A stretch of 35,911 nucleotides of DNA, taken from contig JAJPHO010000173.1 in NCBI GenBank assembly GCA_021325215.1, positions 1-35,911 of the forward strand, in the 5' to 3' direction. Origin of the DNA: Alphaproteobacteria bacterium (GTDB taxonomy: Bacteria; Pseudomonadota; Alphaproteobacteria; Rhodospirillales; Magnetospirillaceae). The notes beneath the pieces are model-generated. The model did not search any database. It worked only from the letters and a program-made list of their open reading frames with translations, and was not told the DNA's origin. The translations under genes were made by a program, and so were the position numbers. Of the stretch, positions 16,630 to 23,834 are shown piece after piece (position 1 is the stretch's first letter; every line of letters begins with the position of its first letter).

Positions 16630-17238
16630 TTATTTCCCGTTATCCCACCAATTGCCGTCGGTCGGACCCGGGTCGCAGGCCAGCAGGCCGTCGCGATGGA
16701 GATTGTGCAGAATCTGCCAGCGCAGGCTGCCGCGGCGGCTGCCGAAGGTGTCGGACAGATCGTGCCCCAGCATGCCGAGGTCGGTGGTGCGGATGATCGC
16801 ATTGGTCTGCAGATCCTTCACCACGATCTTGATATGCGCCGACTGCACAGTGCCGCCGGTGATGAAGCCGGTGCTGACCTGCTGGTTCGGGCTTTCGATG
16901 GCGACCAGCGTCTTCGGGTGGAATTCGCGGATTTTCGCTTTGACGGCCTCCAGATTGTCGTCCGTGGTGCTCAGGGACAGGGTGCCCGAATCGCGGGAGA
17001 CATGGGAATGGACGTCGATCGAGCAGGATTTGAACGCCTCGACCAGAGCGGCGTCGAGCTTGTTCGGATAATCTCCGAAGCCCGGCGATTTGAGCTCTTC
17101 GACCAGCAGGACGCTGCTCAGCTGATATTGCGGGGTCAGAACCGGCGGCGGTTCGGGCGGCAAGCTTTTGCAACCCGCCAGCATCGCCGGCAGCACGGCA
17201 AGTCGTAACAATTTTGCACAAATAGTCGATTTGCTCAT
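16630..17238 (-). CDS. Putative lipoprotein, 202 aa
   Basis: The signal peptide MSKSTICAKLLRLAVLPAML ends in a lipobox LAGC, with the lipidated Cys near residue 25, then a Pro-rich linker (KSLPPEPPPVLTP). The mature part is an alpha/beta domain with no recognised family. I use ATG 17238, preceded by a GGGGG-type ribosome site; the frame runs 90 bases further up without signal-peptide character. It is divergent from another lipoprotein gene at 17629 with similar general layout, and may be a distant paralogue. The envelope location is well supported; the function is not known. Confidence 0.8.
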   Translation of the reverse strand: MSKSTICAKLLRLAVLPAMLAGCKSLPPEPPPVLTPQYQLSSVLLVEELKSPGFGDYPNKLDAALVEAFKSCSIDVHSHVSRDSGTLSLSTTDDNLEAVKAKIREFHPKTLVAIESPNQQVSTGFITGGTVQSAHIKIVVKDLQTNAIIRTTDLGMLGHDLSDTFGSRRGSLRWQILHNLHRDGLLACDPGPTDGNWWDNGK

Positions 17239-17628
17239 TTTGCCCCCTTTACTCTGATTATTTGATTTATTGCTTGTGAACGGAGTCATTGCAATCGCAA
17301 CGTTCGGTTTACACCCTCCGGGCGGCATGCCATTGTTGCGGGCTGAGAGCCTGTTTGGGAATTGGGTATGGCCTGCACACCGATATCAGAGGCTTGGGCC
17401 AGGCAGCGGGAGCGACGCGATGCGGCGCATCGCGAGCGAGCGATAACGCCGCCCAAGCCTCTGATATCGTTGCCCGGAGGGTCGCAGCCGGAAAGCCGAG
17501 GGCGGCGTTATCCCGCCTCGACGATGCGCCGCATCGCCTTCGGCAGGCTGCCTGGCCCTCGGCTTTCCGGCTGCGATGCAGGTCATATCCAATTCCCAAA
17601 CAGGCTCTGACAGGGTAGGGGGAGCACT
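17239..17628. other. Divergent lipoprotein promoter region holding a MITE
   Basis: 390 bases. 17239-17343 is moderately AT-rich next to the minus-strand gene and probably holds its promoter. 17344-17610 is the MITE with its target duplications. Only 18 bases remain between it and the plus-strand start, and they contain the ribosome site AGGGGGAG (17617-17624). Confidence 0.75.
17347..17607. mobile_element. MITE-like palindromic element, 261 bp, with TGA target duplication
   Basis: The ends are perfect 19-bp inverted repeats: GAGCCTGTTTGGGAATTGG (17347-17365) and its complement (17589-17607), extending to about 31 bp with 2 mismatches. TGA occurs directly outside both ends (17344-17346, 17608-17610), as a 3-bp target duplication would. 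Inside are two long perfect stems: 19 bp (17381-17399 with 17451-17469) and 22 bp (17482-17503 with 17555-17576), each with a smaller palindrome in its loop (GCGATGCG/CGCATCGC; CGATGCG/CGCATCG). No transposase is encoded. A TNA-type duplication is known for some IS5-family groups, so mobilisation in trans by such an element is my inference. Confidence 0.85.
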
Positions 17629-18186
17629 ATGTCGAAAAACGGGTGGGTTGCCGCGATCGTCGCCGCGCCGCTTTTGCTGTCGGGCTGCGGATCGACCAGG
17701 AACGTGCAGACCGTCAAGAGTGCCGACTATACGGACAAGCCGCACAGTCTCGCCGCGATCGTCGAATCGCCGTCGCTCGATCCGCGCTTCAACGCGGCCT
17801 TCGTCGACAGCGCCAGCCGCTGCGGCGTGCAGGTCTCGTTCGTCAAGCCGGTTCCGGGACAGACCACCAATGTCGGCACTGTCGACGGCGTGCTGGTCAT
17901 CCACGAGCTCGGCCATGAGACGACGACGATGACCCGCTATGGCTATCCCGTCGGGCAGCCCTGGACCTCGATGGTCCGGCTGCAATTCTCGCTGACCGAC
18001 GCGAAGTCGAAAAAGCCGGTGTGGAAGGGGCAGGCCGATTTCAATGTCGGCCAGTTCTCCGGCGTGCATGAGAACGATCCGACCCAGCGCTGGGGCGACG
18101 ATCTTGCCGGGATGATGCAGAAGGACAATATCTTCGGCGACTGCAATTTCAAGCGCGGCCCGGCCAAAGTTCCGGCCAATTTCTGA
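17629..18186 (+). CDS. Putative lipoprotein, 185 aa
   Basis: Signal peptide MSKNGWVAAIVAAPLLL followed by lipobox LSGC, lipidated Cys near residue 20. The mature domain (HSLAAIVESPSLDPRFNAAF, then SRCGVQVSFVK, VDGVLVIHELGHETT and SLTDAKSKKPVWKGQADF) reads like a compact alpha/beta lipoprotein domain; HELGHE resembles a zinc-protease HExxH but lacks that spacing (HELGH), which needs a check. The ATG at 17629 has a strong ribosome site. The MITE ends 21 bases upstream. The stop codon sits in the first unit of a 15-bp tandem repeat. The MFS gene follows 46 bases on, probably co-transcribed. Confidence 0.82.
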   Translation: MSKNGWVAAIVAAPLLLSGCGSTRNVQTVKSADYTDKPHSLAAIVESPSLDPRFNAAFVDSASRCGVQVSFVKPVPGQTTNVGTVDGVLVIHELGHETTTMTRYGYPVGQPWTSMVRLQFSLTDAKSKKPVWKGQADFNVGQFSGVHENDPTQRWGDDLAGMMQKDNIFGDCNFKRGPAKVPANF

Positions 18187-18220
18187 TCGCCCAATTTCTG
18201 ATCGCCCAATTTCTGATCGC
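18178..18220 (+). repeat. 15-bp tandem repeat, 2.9 copies
   Basis: The unit AATTTCTGATCGCCC is repeated exactly at 18178, 18193 and 18208 (last copy 13 bases). It covers the lipoprotein's last two codons and stop and the spacer before the MFS start, probably from slipped-strand duplication. Confidence 0.95.
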
Positions 18221-18232
18221 AATGGCTTTATC

Positions 18233-19474
18233 ATGAGTGAACAGTCACCGTCGGCATTCAGCAAATATCAGAGCTTCGTCGCGGGTCTGATGGCGTTTCT
18301 GCAATTCGCCGTCATTCTCGATTTCATGATCATGTCGCCGCTGGGCGCGATGATCATGCCCGGCCTGGGGATCACCCCGCGTCAGTTCGGCCTGGCGGTG
18401 TCGGCTTATGCCTTCAGCGCCGGCATTTCGGCGTTCCTGACGGCGGGCTTCGCCGACCGCTTCGACCGCAAACGCTTGTTGCTGTTCTTCTATGCCGGCT
18501 TCATCGGGGGGACTCTTTGGTGCGGCGTGGCGGACACGTTCCCCACCCTGCTGGCGGCGCGCATCGTCACCGGCCTGTTCGGCGGCGTCATCGGCTCGAT
18601 CCTGATGGCGATCATCACCGACCTGTTCCCGCCCAATATGCGCGGCCGGGTGATGGGCGTGGTGCAGAGCGCCTTCGCGGCCAGCCAGGTGCTCGGGCTG
18701 CCGGCGGGCCTCTATCTGTCCAATCACGGGACCTGGCACACGCCGTTTCTCGCCATCGCCGCTTTCGGCGTGGTGGGCGGGCTGATCATCGTCTTCCGCC
18801 TGAAGCCGGTGGCCGACCATCTGGCCCTCAAGCAGGAACACAGCCCGTTGGCCCATCTGTTCCACACGGTGGTCGAACCGCATTACGTGATGGCCTTCTT
18901 CACCACCGCGCTGCTGACCACCGGCGGCTTCATGCTGATGCCGTTCGGCAGCGCCTTCTCGGTCAATAATCTGGGGATCAGCCTGAGCGACCTGCCGACC
19001 ATCTATCTGGTGACCGGCCTGTGCACCATCTTCTTCGCGCCGACCATCGGCAAGGTCAGCGACAAGGTGGGGCGGATTCCGGTGTTCGTCTGCGGTACCT
19101 GCCTGACAGTGACGATGGTGCTGTTCTACACCCACCTGCAGACGACGCCGCTGGCCGAGCTGATCGCGGTCAACGTCATCCTGTTTCTCGGCATCTTCTC
19201 GCGCATGATCCCCTATCAGGCGCTGATCTCGACCTTGCCCGATCCGGTCAAGCGCGGTTCGTTCAACTCGGTCAATTCCGCGGTTCAGCAGCTGGGCGGC
19301 GGCGTCGCTTCAGCCGTCGCGGCGCAGCTGATCACCGCCGGCCCGGACGGCAAGCTGATCGGCATGCCGAGCGTCGGCTTCGTCGTGGTGGGAACCTCGG
19401 TGGTCTCGATGCTGCTGACCTGGCAGATCTCGCGCTCGCTCAAAAAGCGCCAGGCGGCGTCGGCCCCGGCCTGA
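18233..19474 (+). CDS. MFS transporter (DHA1-like)
   Basis: 413 residues with about 12 hydrophobic segments. The loop 2-3 motif of the major facilitator superfamily is visible as GFADRFDRKRLLLFF near residue 74, and DLFPPNMRGRVMG near 133 is the motif-B-like region after helix 4. N-terminal helices carry AVILDFMIMSPLGAMI, typical of the arabinose-efflux/DHA1 group. The substrate is unknown; likely export of a small molecule. It has no good ribosome site right before ATG 18233, where the tandem repeat ends, so translation may depend on coupling or be weak. A bidirectional hairpin follows. Confidence 0.92.
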   Translation: MSEQSPSAFSKYQSFVAGLMAFLQFAVILDFMIMSPLGAMIMPGLGITPRQFGLAVSAYAFSAGISAFLTAGFADRFDRKRLLLFFYAGFIGGTLWCGVADTFPTLLAARIVTGLFGGVIGSILMAIITDLFPPNMRGRVMGVVQSAFAASQVLGLPAGLYLSNHGTWHTPFLAIAAFGVVGGLIIVFRLKPVADHLALKQEHSPLAHLFHTVVEPHYVMAFFTTALLTTGGFMLMPFGSAFSVNNLGISLSDLPTIYLVTGLCTIFFAPTIGKVSDKVGRIPVFVCGTCLTVTMVLFYTHLQTTPLAELIAVNVILFLGIFSRMIPYQALISTLPDPVKRGSFNSVNSAVQQLGGGVASAVAAQLITAGPDGKLIGMPSVGFVVVGTSVVSMLLTWQISRSLKKRQAASAPA

Positions 19475-19481
19475 AAAGGGC

Positions 19482-19518
19482 GACGAGGATGCGGAAGGAG
19501 TTGGGCCGCATCCTCGTC
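19482..19518. terminator. Bidirectional terminator hairpin between convergent genes
   Basis: Perfect 13-bp stem GACGAGGATGCGG (19482-19494) with CCGCATCCTCGTC (19506-19518), 11-base loop. On the minus strand it is followed by GCCCTTTTC, so it serves the histidine kinase best; the plus side has no T-run. Confidence 0.8.
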
Positions 19519-19527
19519 TACCGCCGC

Positions 19528-20904
19528 TCAATGGTGGGGATATGGGCGGCGGGTTGGAAAACGCAGCAAAAGCTTCAAGCCCGGCTCGTTGTCCTCGAGG
19601 ACCAGGGCGGCGCCGTGATATTTCGCGATGGCCTCGGCCATGCTGAGGCCGAGGCCGCTTCCCTGACTGGAGCGGGAGGCGTCGATCCGGTAGAAGCGGC
19701 GCAGCACATTGGCGCGCTCTTGCGGGGCGATGCCGACGCCGTCGTCGCTGACGGTCAGGAGCGGCCCGCCGCCATCGCCGGGCAAAGCGAGCAGGATGCG
19801 GACCTCGATCGGCGTTCTGTTGTGCTGCAGGGCGTTCTCGACGAGGTTCACCAGCATCTGCGTCAATAATTGCCTGTCGCCGTCGACGGATAAGCCCGGC
19901 ACGATCGCCGAGGCCAGCCGATGTCCCTCGGATTCGGCAACCGGTCCGTAGGTTTCGGCCACCATCTCGCACAGCGCCGACAGATCGAGCGGCTCCAGTC
20001 CGCTGCACGGCGTACGGGCTTCGATCTGCGCGATCCGCAGCAAAGCGCCGAACATTTCCAGCAGATCGTCGGTCGAGAGCAGGGCGATGTCGACCGCGTT
20101 GCGGAATTCCTCGACGGTGGCGCCCGACAGTCGGACTTGTTCCAGATAGTTGCGCAGCCGGGTCAGCGGCGTGCGCATGTCATGCGCGATATTGTCCGAG
20201 ACCTGCCGCACGCCCTCCATCAGCCCTTCGATGCGGGCCAGCATATTGTTGAGGTTGGTGGTCAGTTCCTCGAAGACCTGGTCGTGGCCCTGAACCGGTA
20301 TGCGCCGCCCGAAATCGCCGGACATGATGTCGCGGCTGGTGCGGTTGATGGTCTCCAGGCGCTGCAGAAGGCGGCGGCTGATCAGCACGCCGCTCGACAG
20401 GGCGGCGACCAGGGTCAGCAGCACCCCGACGCCGAACGTGCGCTCCATCAGATCGGCGACTTCGTCGAGCACATAGGCGTCCCGTGCGATCAGCAGATTG
20501 ATCCCGTTGGGCAGGCTGATCCCGGCGGCGCGCAATTCATGGTCGGGAACGCCGAGCGGGGAGGGCAGGTCGTAGGCGCCGTGGAACGGCACCGGCATCG
20601 CCGGCAGATTGCCGGCCAACAGCGTGCCGTCCTCGTCTTCGACCAGATAATAGGTGCCGGTCCGGCTGTGGCGCGAGATGCGGCCCTGCACGCGGGCGAT
20701 CAGGCGGTCGCGGTCCATGCGGCCGTCATTGTCCGACAGCGAGATGATCTCGTTCTGCAGTTGGGCGTCCATCTGCCGGCTCATCGCCTGGGTGACGGCC
20801 ATATACATCACCCCGAACATGACGATGGCGGAGACGCCGAAGATCGCGCTCGACAGCAGGATCAACCGGAAGGTCGGCGTGCTGAGCAGCCTAGGCCGTG
20901 TCAT
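19528..20904 (-). CDS. Sensor histidine kinase
   Basis: 458 residues. Membrane helix near 13-37 (LILLSSAIFGVSAIVMFGVM), periplasmic sensor of about 120 residues, second helix near 155-175 (VGVLLTLVAALSSGVLI), HAMP, then the H-box DNIAHDMRTPLTRLR with the phospho-accepting His, and the ATPase domain with N box (LVENALQHN), G1 (DDGVGI) and G2 (GSGLGLSM). All catalytic motifs are intact. It overlaps the response regulator gene by 14 bases, so translation is coupled. The sensed signal is unknown; the nearby metal efflux genes make a metal or envelope cue possible. Confidence 0.95.
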   Translation of the reverse strand: MTRPRLLSTPTFRLILLSSAIFGVSAIVMFGVMYMAVTQAMSRQMDAQLQNEIISLSDNDGRMDRDRLIARVQGRISRHSRTGTYYLVEDEDGTLLAGNLPAMPVPFHGAYDLPSPLGVPDHELRAAGISLPNGINLLIARDAYVLDEVADLMERTFGVGVLLTLVAALSSGVLISRRLLQRLETINRTSRDIMSGDFGRRIPVQGHDQVFEELTTNLNNMLARIEGLMEGVRQVSDNIAHDMRTPLTRLRNYLEQVRLSGATVEEFRNAVDIALLSTDDLLEMFGALLRIAQIEARTPCSGLEPLDLSALCEMVAETYGPVAESEGHRLASAIVPGLSVDGDRQLLTQMLVNLVENALQHNRTPIEVRILLALPGDGGGPLLTVSDDGVGIAPQERANVLRRFYRIDASRSSQGSGLGLSMAEAIAKYHGAALVLEDNEPGLKLLLRFPTRRPYPHH

Positions 20905-21559
20905 GGATCAGATATCCTGAGCCGCGCACCGTCACGATCAGCTCGACCGCATGGCCCTTGTCGATCTTCTGGCGCAGCCGGCTGACATGGGTTTCGACCA
21001 CATTGGTGCGCGGATCGAAATGGAACCCCCAGATCTTCTCCAGCAGCATCTTCTTGGTGACCAGGCGCCCCTTGTTGGACAGCAGATATTCGAGCAGTTC
21101 CCATTCGCGCGGCAGCAGCTCGATCTCGCTGTCGCCGCGGCTGACCCGCCTGGTGATCAGGTTCATCTGCAGATCGCCGGCGGACAGCAGGACCTGCTTG
21201 GTCTTGCGGCGGCCCAGGGCGGCGACCCGGGCCTGCAATTCACGCAAGGCGAACGGCTTGACCAGATAATCGTCCCCGCCGGCATTCAGGCCCTTCACCC
21301 GGTCATCCACGCCGTCCAACGCGCTGAGGAACAGCACCGGCAGGTTGGCGCCCTGGTCGCGGATCAGCTGAACCACCGTCAGCCCGTCCAATCCGGGCAG
21401 CAGGCGGTCGACGATCATCAGGTCGAACTGCCCGCGCCGCAGGACCAGCAGCCCCTGCGGACCGTCCGCGGCGATGACGACGCTGTGCCCGGCCTGCTCC
21501 AATCCGCTGGCGATATAGGCCGCGGTCTCTTGGTTGTCTTCTATTACCAGTATGTTCAT
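20891..21559 (-). CDS. OmpR-family response regulator
   Basis: 222 residues. Receiver domain with acidic pair (VIEDN), phospho-accepting Asp in LMIVDRLLPGLDG, and Lys in YLVKPF; then an OmpR winged helix (LLPREWELLEYLLSNKGRLV, DPRTNVVETHVSRLRQKID, VRGSGYLI). All key residues are present. It comes first in the two-gene operon with the kinase. The DNA-binding end resembles CusR-type regulators, as far as can be judged by eye. Divergent from the peptide/methyltransferase operon, which is a likely target. Confidence 0.95.
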   Translation of the reverse strand: MNILVIEDNQETAAYIASGLEQAGHSVVIAADGPQGLLVLRRGQFDLMIVDRLLPGLDGLTVVQLIRDQGANLPVLFLSALDGVDDRVKGLNAGGDDYLVKPFALRELQARVAALGRRKTKQVLLSAGDLQMNLITRRVSRGDSEIELLPREWELLEYLLSNKGRLVTKKMLLEKIWGFHFDPRTNVVETHVSRLRQKIDKGHAVELIVTVRGSGYLIHDTA

Positions 21560-21637
21560 CTGCTCGGTCTACACGCGGTAGAACAGTAATTCCCATATGT
21601 AGTTATTCACGCCGCGCCCGCATTCCAAATATACAAA

Positions 21638-21660
21638 TTTGTTAGGGAGCGTTTGTTAGG
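21638..21660. promoter_or_regulatory. Direct repeat, candidate response-regulator site
   Basis: TTTGTTAGG occurs at 21638-21646 and again at 21652-21660, five bases apart (14-base period). It is in the gap between the regulator and the peptide operon, where OmpR-type proteins bind tandem direct repeats, usually with a shorter period. Unproven. Confidence 0.45.
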
Positions 21661-21723
21661 TGAATTGGCCGACTGGGGTGGCGTAGCGTGAAGGCGGGAG
21701 TTTTTCACGAAGAGGGCATTGAG

Positions 21724-21987
21724 ATGACGATTTCCAGCATCAGCCAATCCAACTACCAGGGTTTTGCCGCCACCGGCGCCAATGTCAGCGCCAAGCCCAC
21801 CGCCGAAGCGCAGCCGGATAGCGACGCCACGGTCAAGGCCGCGGAACCGGCCAAGGCCGATACCGACGCCAAGGATGGCTCGTCCTCATCCTCCGCCACG
21901 GCGCCGAACATGTTCAAGATCAATCCCGACGGCACTGTCGGTCCGCTGCATCTGCCCCGCTCCGGTCATGGGGCGGTTCACGCCTGA
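21724..21987 (+). CDS. Small Ala/Asp/Ser-rich protein, 87 aa; candidate modified peptide
   Basis: I do not recognise a family. Start at ATG 21724 (MTISSISQSNYQGFAATGAN), seven bases after GAGGG; a GTG at 21688 is open in frame but less likely. The middle is disordered-looking (Ala, Lys, Asp, Ser) and ends in a more hydrophobic tail NPDGTVGPLHLPRSGHGAVH. There is no Cys and no hydrophobic signal peptide. Asp-Gly pairs, the classical sites of aspartimide formation, are at 51-52 and 69-70. The stop is directly followed by the first methyltransferase start, with no gap. It could be a precursor peptide for the PIMT-like enzymes or an unrelated small protein; the first is inference. Confidence 0.65.
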   Translation: MTISSISQSNYQGFAATGANVSAKPTAEAQPDSDATVKAAEPAKADTDAKDGSSSSSATAPNMFKINPDGTVGPLHLPRSGHGAVHA

Positions 21988-22854
21988 ATGAACGGTTCCT
22001 TCAGGAGGCGCCATCCCGACGGACGCGATCTCTTCGTGCAGGAAATCGCCGCCTTGTGCGGGGTGCGGTCCGAGACGGTGCTGCGCGCCTTCTCGGCCGT
22101 TCCACGCGAAGATTTCCTGCCGCCGGGACCGTGGACCCTGGAAGGGCTCGACGGAAGCTATTTCCGCTCTCCGGACGACGACCCCCGCCATATCCTTCAC
22201 GCCGTCGGGGTGGCGATCGCGCGCGGGGGCGATGTCCCGCTGCATTGCGCCAATCCCGCGGTGGTGGCCAGGACGCTGGAGGCCACCGGAATCAGGACCG
22301 GCGACCGGGTTCTGCATGTCGGCGCCGGGCTGGGCTATTTCTCGGCGGTCATGGCCGAGCTGACCGGTCCGTCCGGCGAAGTGACCGCCGCCGAGATCGA
22401 TCCCGACCTCGCCGCCCAGGCGCTGCGCAATCTGTCGCCCTGGCCCTGGGTGGCGCTGACCGGCGATGCCCTGGCTCTGCCGCCCCAGCCCTATGACGTG
22501 ATCTTTTCCAGCGCGGGCATGGCGAGCCTTCCTCTGCAGTGGGTCGGGCTGCTGCCGCCGGGCGGGCGTATGTGCGTGCCGCTGACCGGCAGCAACGGGG
22601 CCGGCTTTTCCTTCCTGTTTCGCCGGGACGACCATGGCATCGAGGCTAAGCTGTTGAGCTTCGTACGCTTTTATCCCTGCCTCGGCTTGCGTCAAATCAA
22701 TGACATGGCGGCCTTGGACATGGCATTAAGTGACCAGCGGGCACCCTTCGTCACCTCCGTCCGCCAGGACCACCACGAGCGCGAGCCAGCCTGCTGGTTG
22801 CATGGCGACGGCTGGTGCCTGACCACCCGGCCCCGACACAGACAGGTTCCTTGA
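21988..22854 (+). CDS. PIMT-like methyltransferase, copy 1
   Basis: 288 residues, longer than ordinary protein-L-isoaspartate methyltransferase (about 210-225). The SAM site VLHVGAGLGYFSAVMAEL is near residue 104 and the acidic end of strand 2 is AAEIDPDLA. The segment RAFSAVPREDFLPPGPW resembles the PIMT opening. The usual substrate loop (TISQP-like) is replaced by HCANPAVVA. The C-terminus carries CWLHGDGWCLTTRP. The ATG begins directly after the upstream stop, and its own stop overlaps the next start (TGATG), so three genes are coupled. It acts on a protein or peptide Asp/isoAsp carboxyl by family; the real target is unknown. Confidence 0.85.
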   Translation: MNGSFRRRHPDGRDLFVQEIAALCGVRSETVLRAFSAVPREDFLPPGPWTLEGLDGSYFRSPDDDPRHILHAVGVAIARGGDVPLHCANPAVVARTLEATGIRTGDRVLHVGAGLGYFSAVMAELTGPSGEVTAAEIDPDLAAQALRNLSPWPWVALTGDALALPPQPYDVIFSSAGMASLPLQWVGLLPPGGRMCVPLTGSNGAGFSFLFRRDDHGIEAKLLSFVRFYPCLGLRQINDMAALDMALSDQRAPFVTSVRQDHHEREPACWLHGDGWCLTTRPRHRQVP

Positions 22855-23696
22855 TGTCCGATCTCCATCGCCGCTACGCCGAAGAAATCGCCGCCCTCAG
22901 CGGCGCCCGGTCGCCGCGGCTGCGTCAGGCCTTGTCGGCGGTCCGCCGCGAGGAATTTCTGCCGCCGGGCCCCTGGCTGATCGAGGCGCTGAGCAGCGTC
23001 TATTATCTCAGCGAAGATGCCGATCCCCGCCATGTGCTGCACGGCGTGGGGGTGGCGATCGATCCGGCGCGGCTGCTCAATAACGCCAATCCGGTCCGCT
23101 TCGCCGAACAGATGATGCTGGCCGAGCCGCAATCGGGCGAGACGGTGTTTCATGTCGGGGCGGGGCTGGGCTATTTCTCGGCCGTTTTCGCCGAACTGGT
23201 CGGGCCCTCGGGCAAGGTGCTGGCGGCGGAAATCGATCCCGGTCTGCTCGACCGCGCGCGGGCCAATCTGGCCGCCTGGCCCTGGGTGGAGGTGACGGGC
23301 GACGCTCTGGCGGCGCCGTTGCCACCGATCGACATGGTGTATTCCAGCGCCGGGCTCGGCACTTTGCCATCCGCCTGGCTGGCTGCTCTGAAACCGGGCG
23401 GGCGGATGGTGGTGCCGGTCACCGACCGGCGCAATCACGGCCTGGTCCTGCTGCTGCGCAAGCCGGTGGATGGCGGCCCCTGGTCGGCCGGATTGCAGTC
23501 CTTCACGCGTCATTACCCCTGCCTGGGAACGCGCCAGGACGATGATCTGGCGGCGGTTTCCGCCGCGCTGGGCCGTCCGCCGGGGGATGTCGCCAGCCTG
23601 GTTTTCGATCAGCATCAGGAAGATGAAAGCTGCTGGCTGCATGGCGACGGATGGTGTGTCTCGACCAGGCCGCTTCCTCAAGACTCGGTTAAATGA
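22854..23696 (+). CDS. PIMT-like methyltransferase, copy 2
   Basis: 280 residues, tandem paralogue of the preceding gene. Shared blocks include EEFLPPGPW, the HGVGVAI region, NNANPVRFAEQ (substrate-loop position), the SAM motif VFHVGAGLGYFSAVFAEL, AAEIDPGLLD, WPWVEVTGDAL, YSSAG, YPCLGTRQDDDLAA and the tail CWLHGDGWCVSTRP. The ATG at 22854 shares one base with the upstream stop. Both copies look catalytically intact, so the duplication suggests two steps or two substrates, or a heterodimer. A candidate RiPP or repair methyltransferase; cytosolic. Confidence 0.85.
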   Translation: MSDLHRRYAEEIAALSGARSPRLRQALSAVRREEFLPPGPWLIEALSSVYYLSEDADPRHVLHGVGVAIDPARLLNNANPVRFAEQMMLAEPQSGETVFHVGAGLGYFSAVFAELVGPSGKVLAAEIDPGLLDRARANLAAWPWVEVTGDALAAPLPPIDMVYSSAGLGTLPSAWLAALKPGGRMVVPVTDRRNHGLVLLLRKPVDGGPWSAGLQSFTRHYPCLGTRQDDDLAAVSAALGRPPGDVASLVFDQHQEDESCWLHGDGWCVSTRPLPQDSVK

Positions 23697-23738
23697 CGAT
23701 TCCACAAATATTGAGTGAAATATTTATTACGATGACGC

Positions 23739-23760
23739 TTGTGTGACGTTTGTCTCACAA
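23739..23760. promoter_or_regulatory. Imperfect palindrome upstream of the TonB receptor
   Basis: TTGTGTGAC (23739-23747) and GTCTCACAA (23752-23760) form 9-bp arms with one mismatch around GTTT, 75 bases before the receptor start in AT-rich DNA. A possible repressor operator; the regulator is unknown. Confidence 0.45.
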
Positions 23761-23834
23761 ATTAGTTAGTATTATTTCCGGGTAAACAGGCTGTAAAACC
23801 GGCTCGCTTTTTGGGCGACACGGGGTGTTCAGTC

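Noticed and set aside
17878-17920. HELGHE in the plus-strand lipoprotein as a zinc protease site
   Set aside because: The HExxH pattern would need His-Glu-x-x-His; HELGH fits by letters, but there is no third ligand pattern or protease-like context and the domain is small, so I do not call a protease.
17386-18264. Minus-strand frame of 292 codons through the MITE and lipoprotein
   Set aside because: Shadow frame; it spans the palindromic element and the 15-bp repeat (repeated SEIGR), so not a gene.
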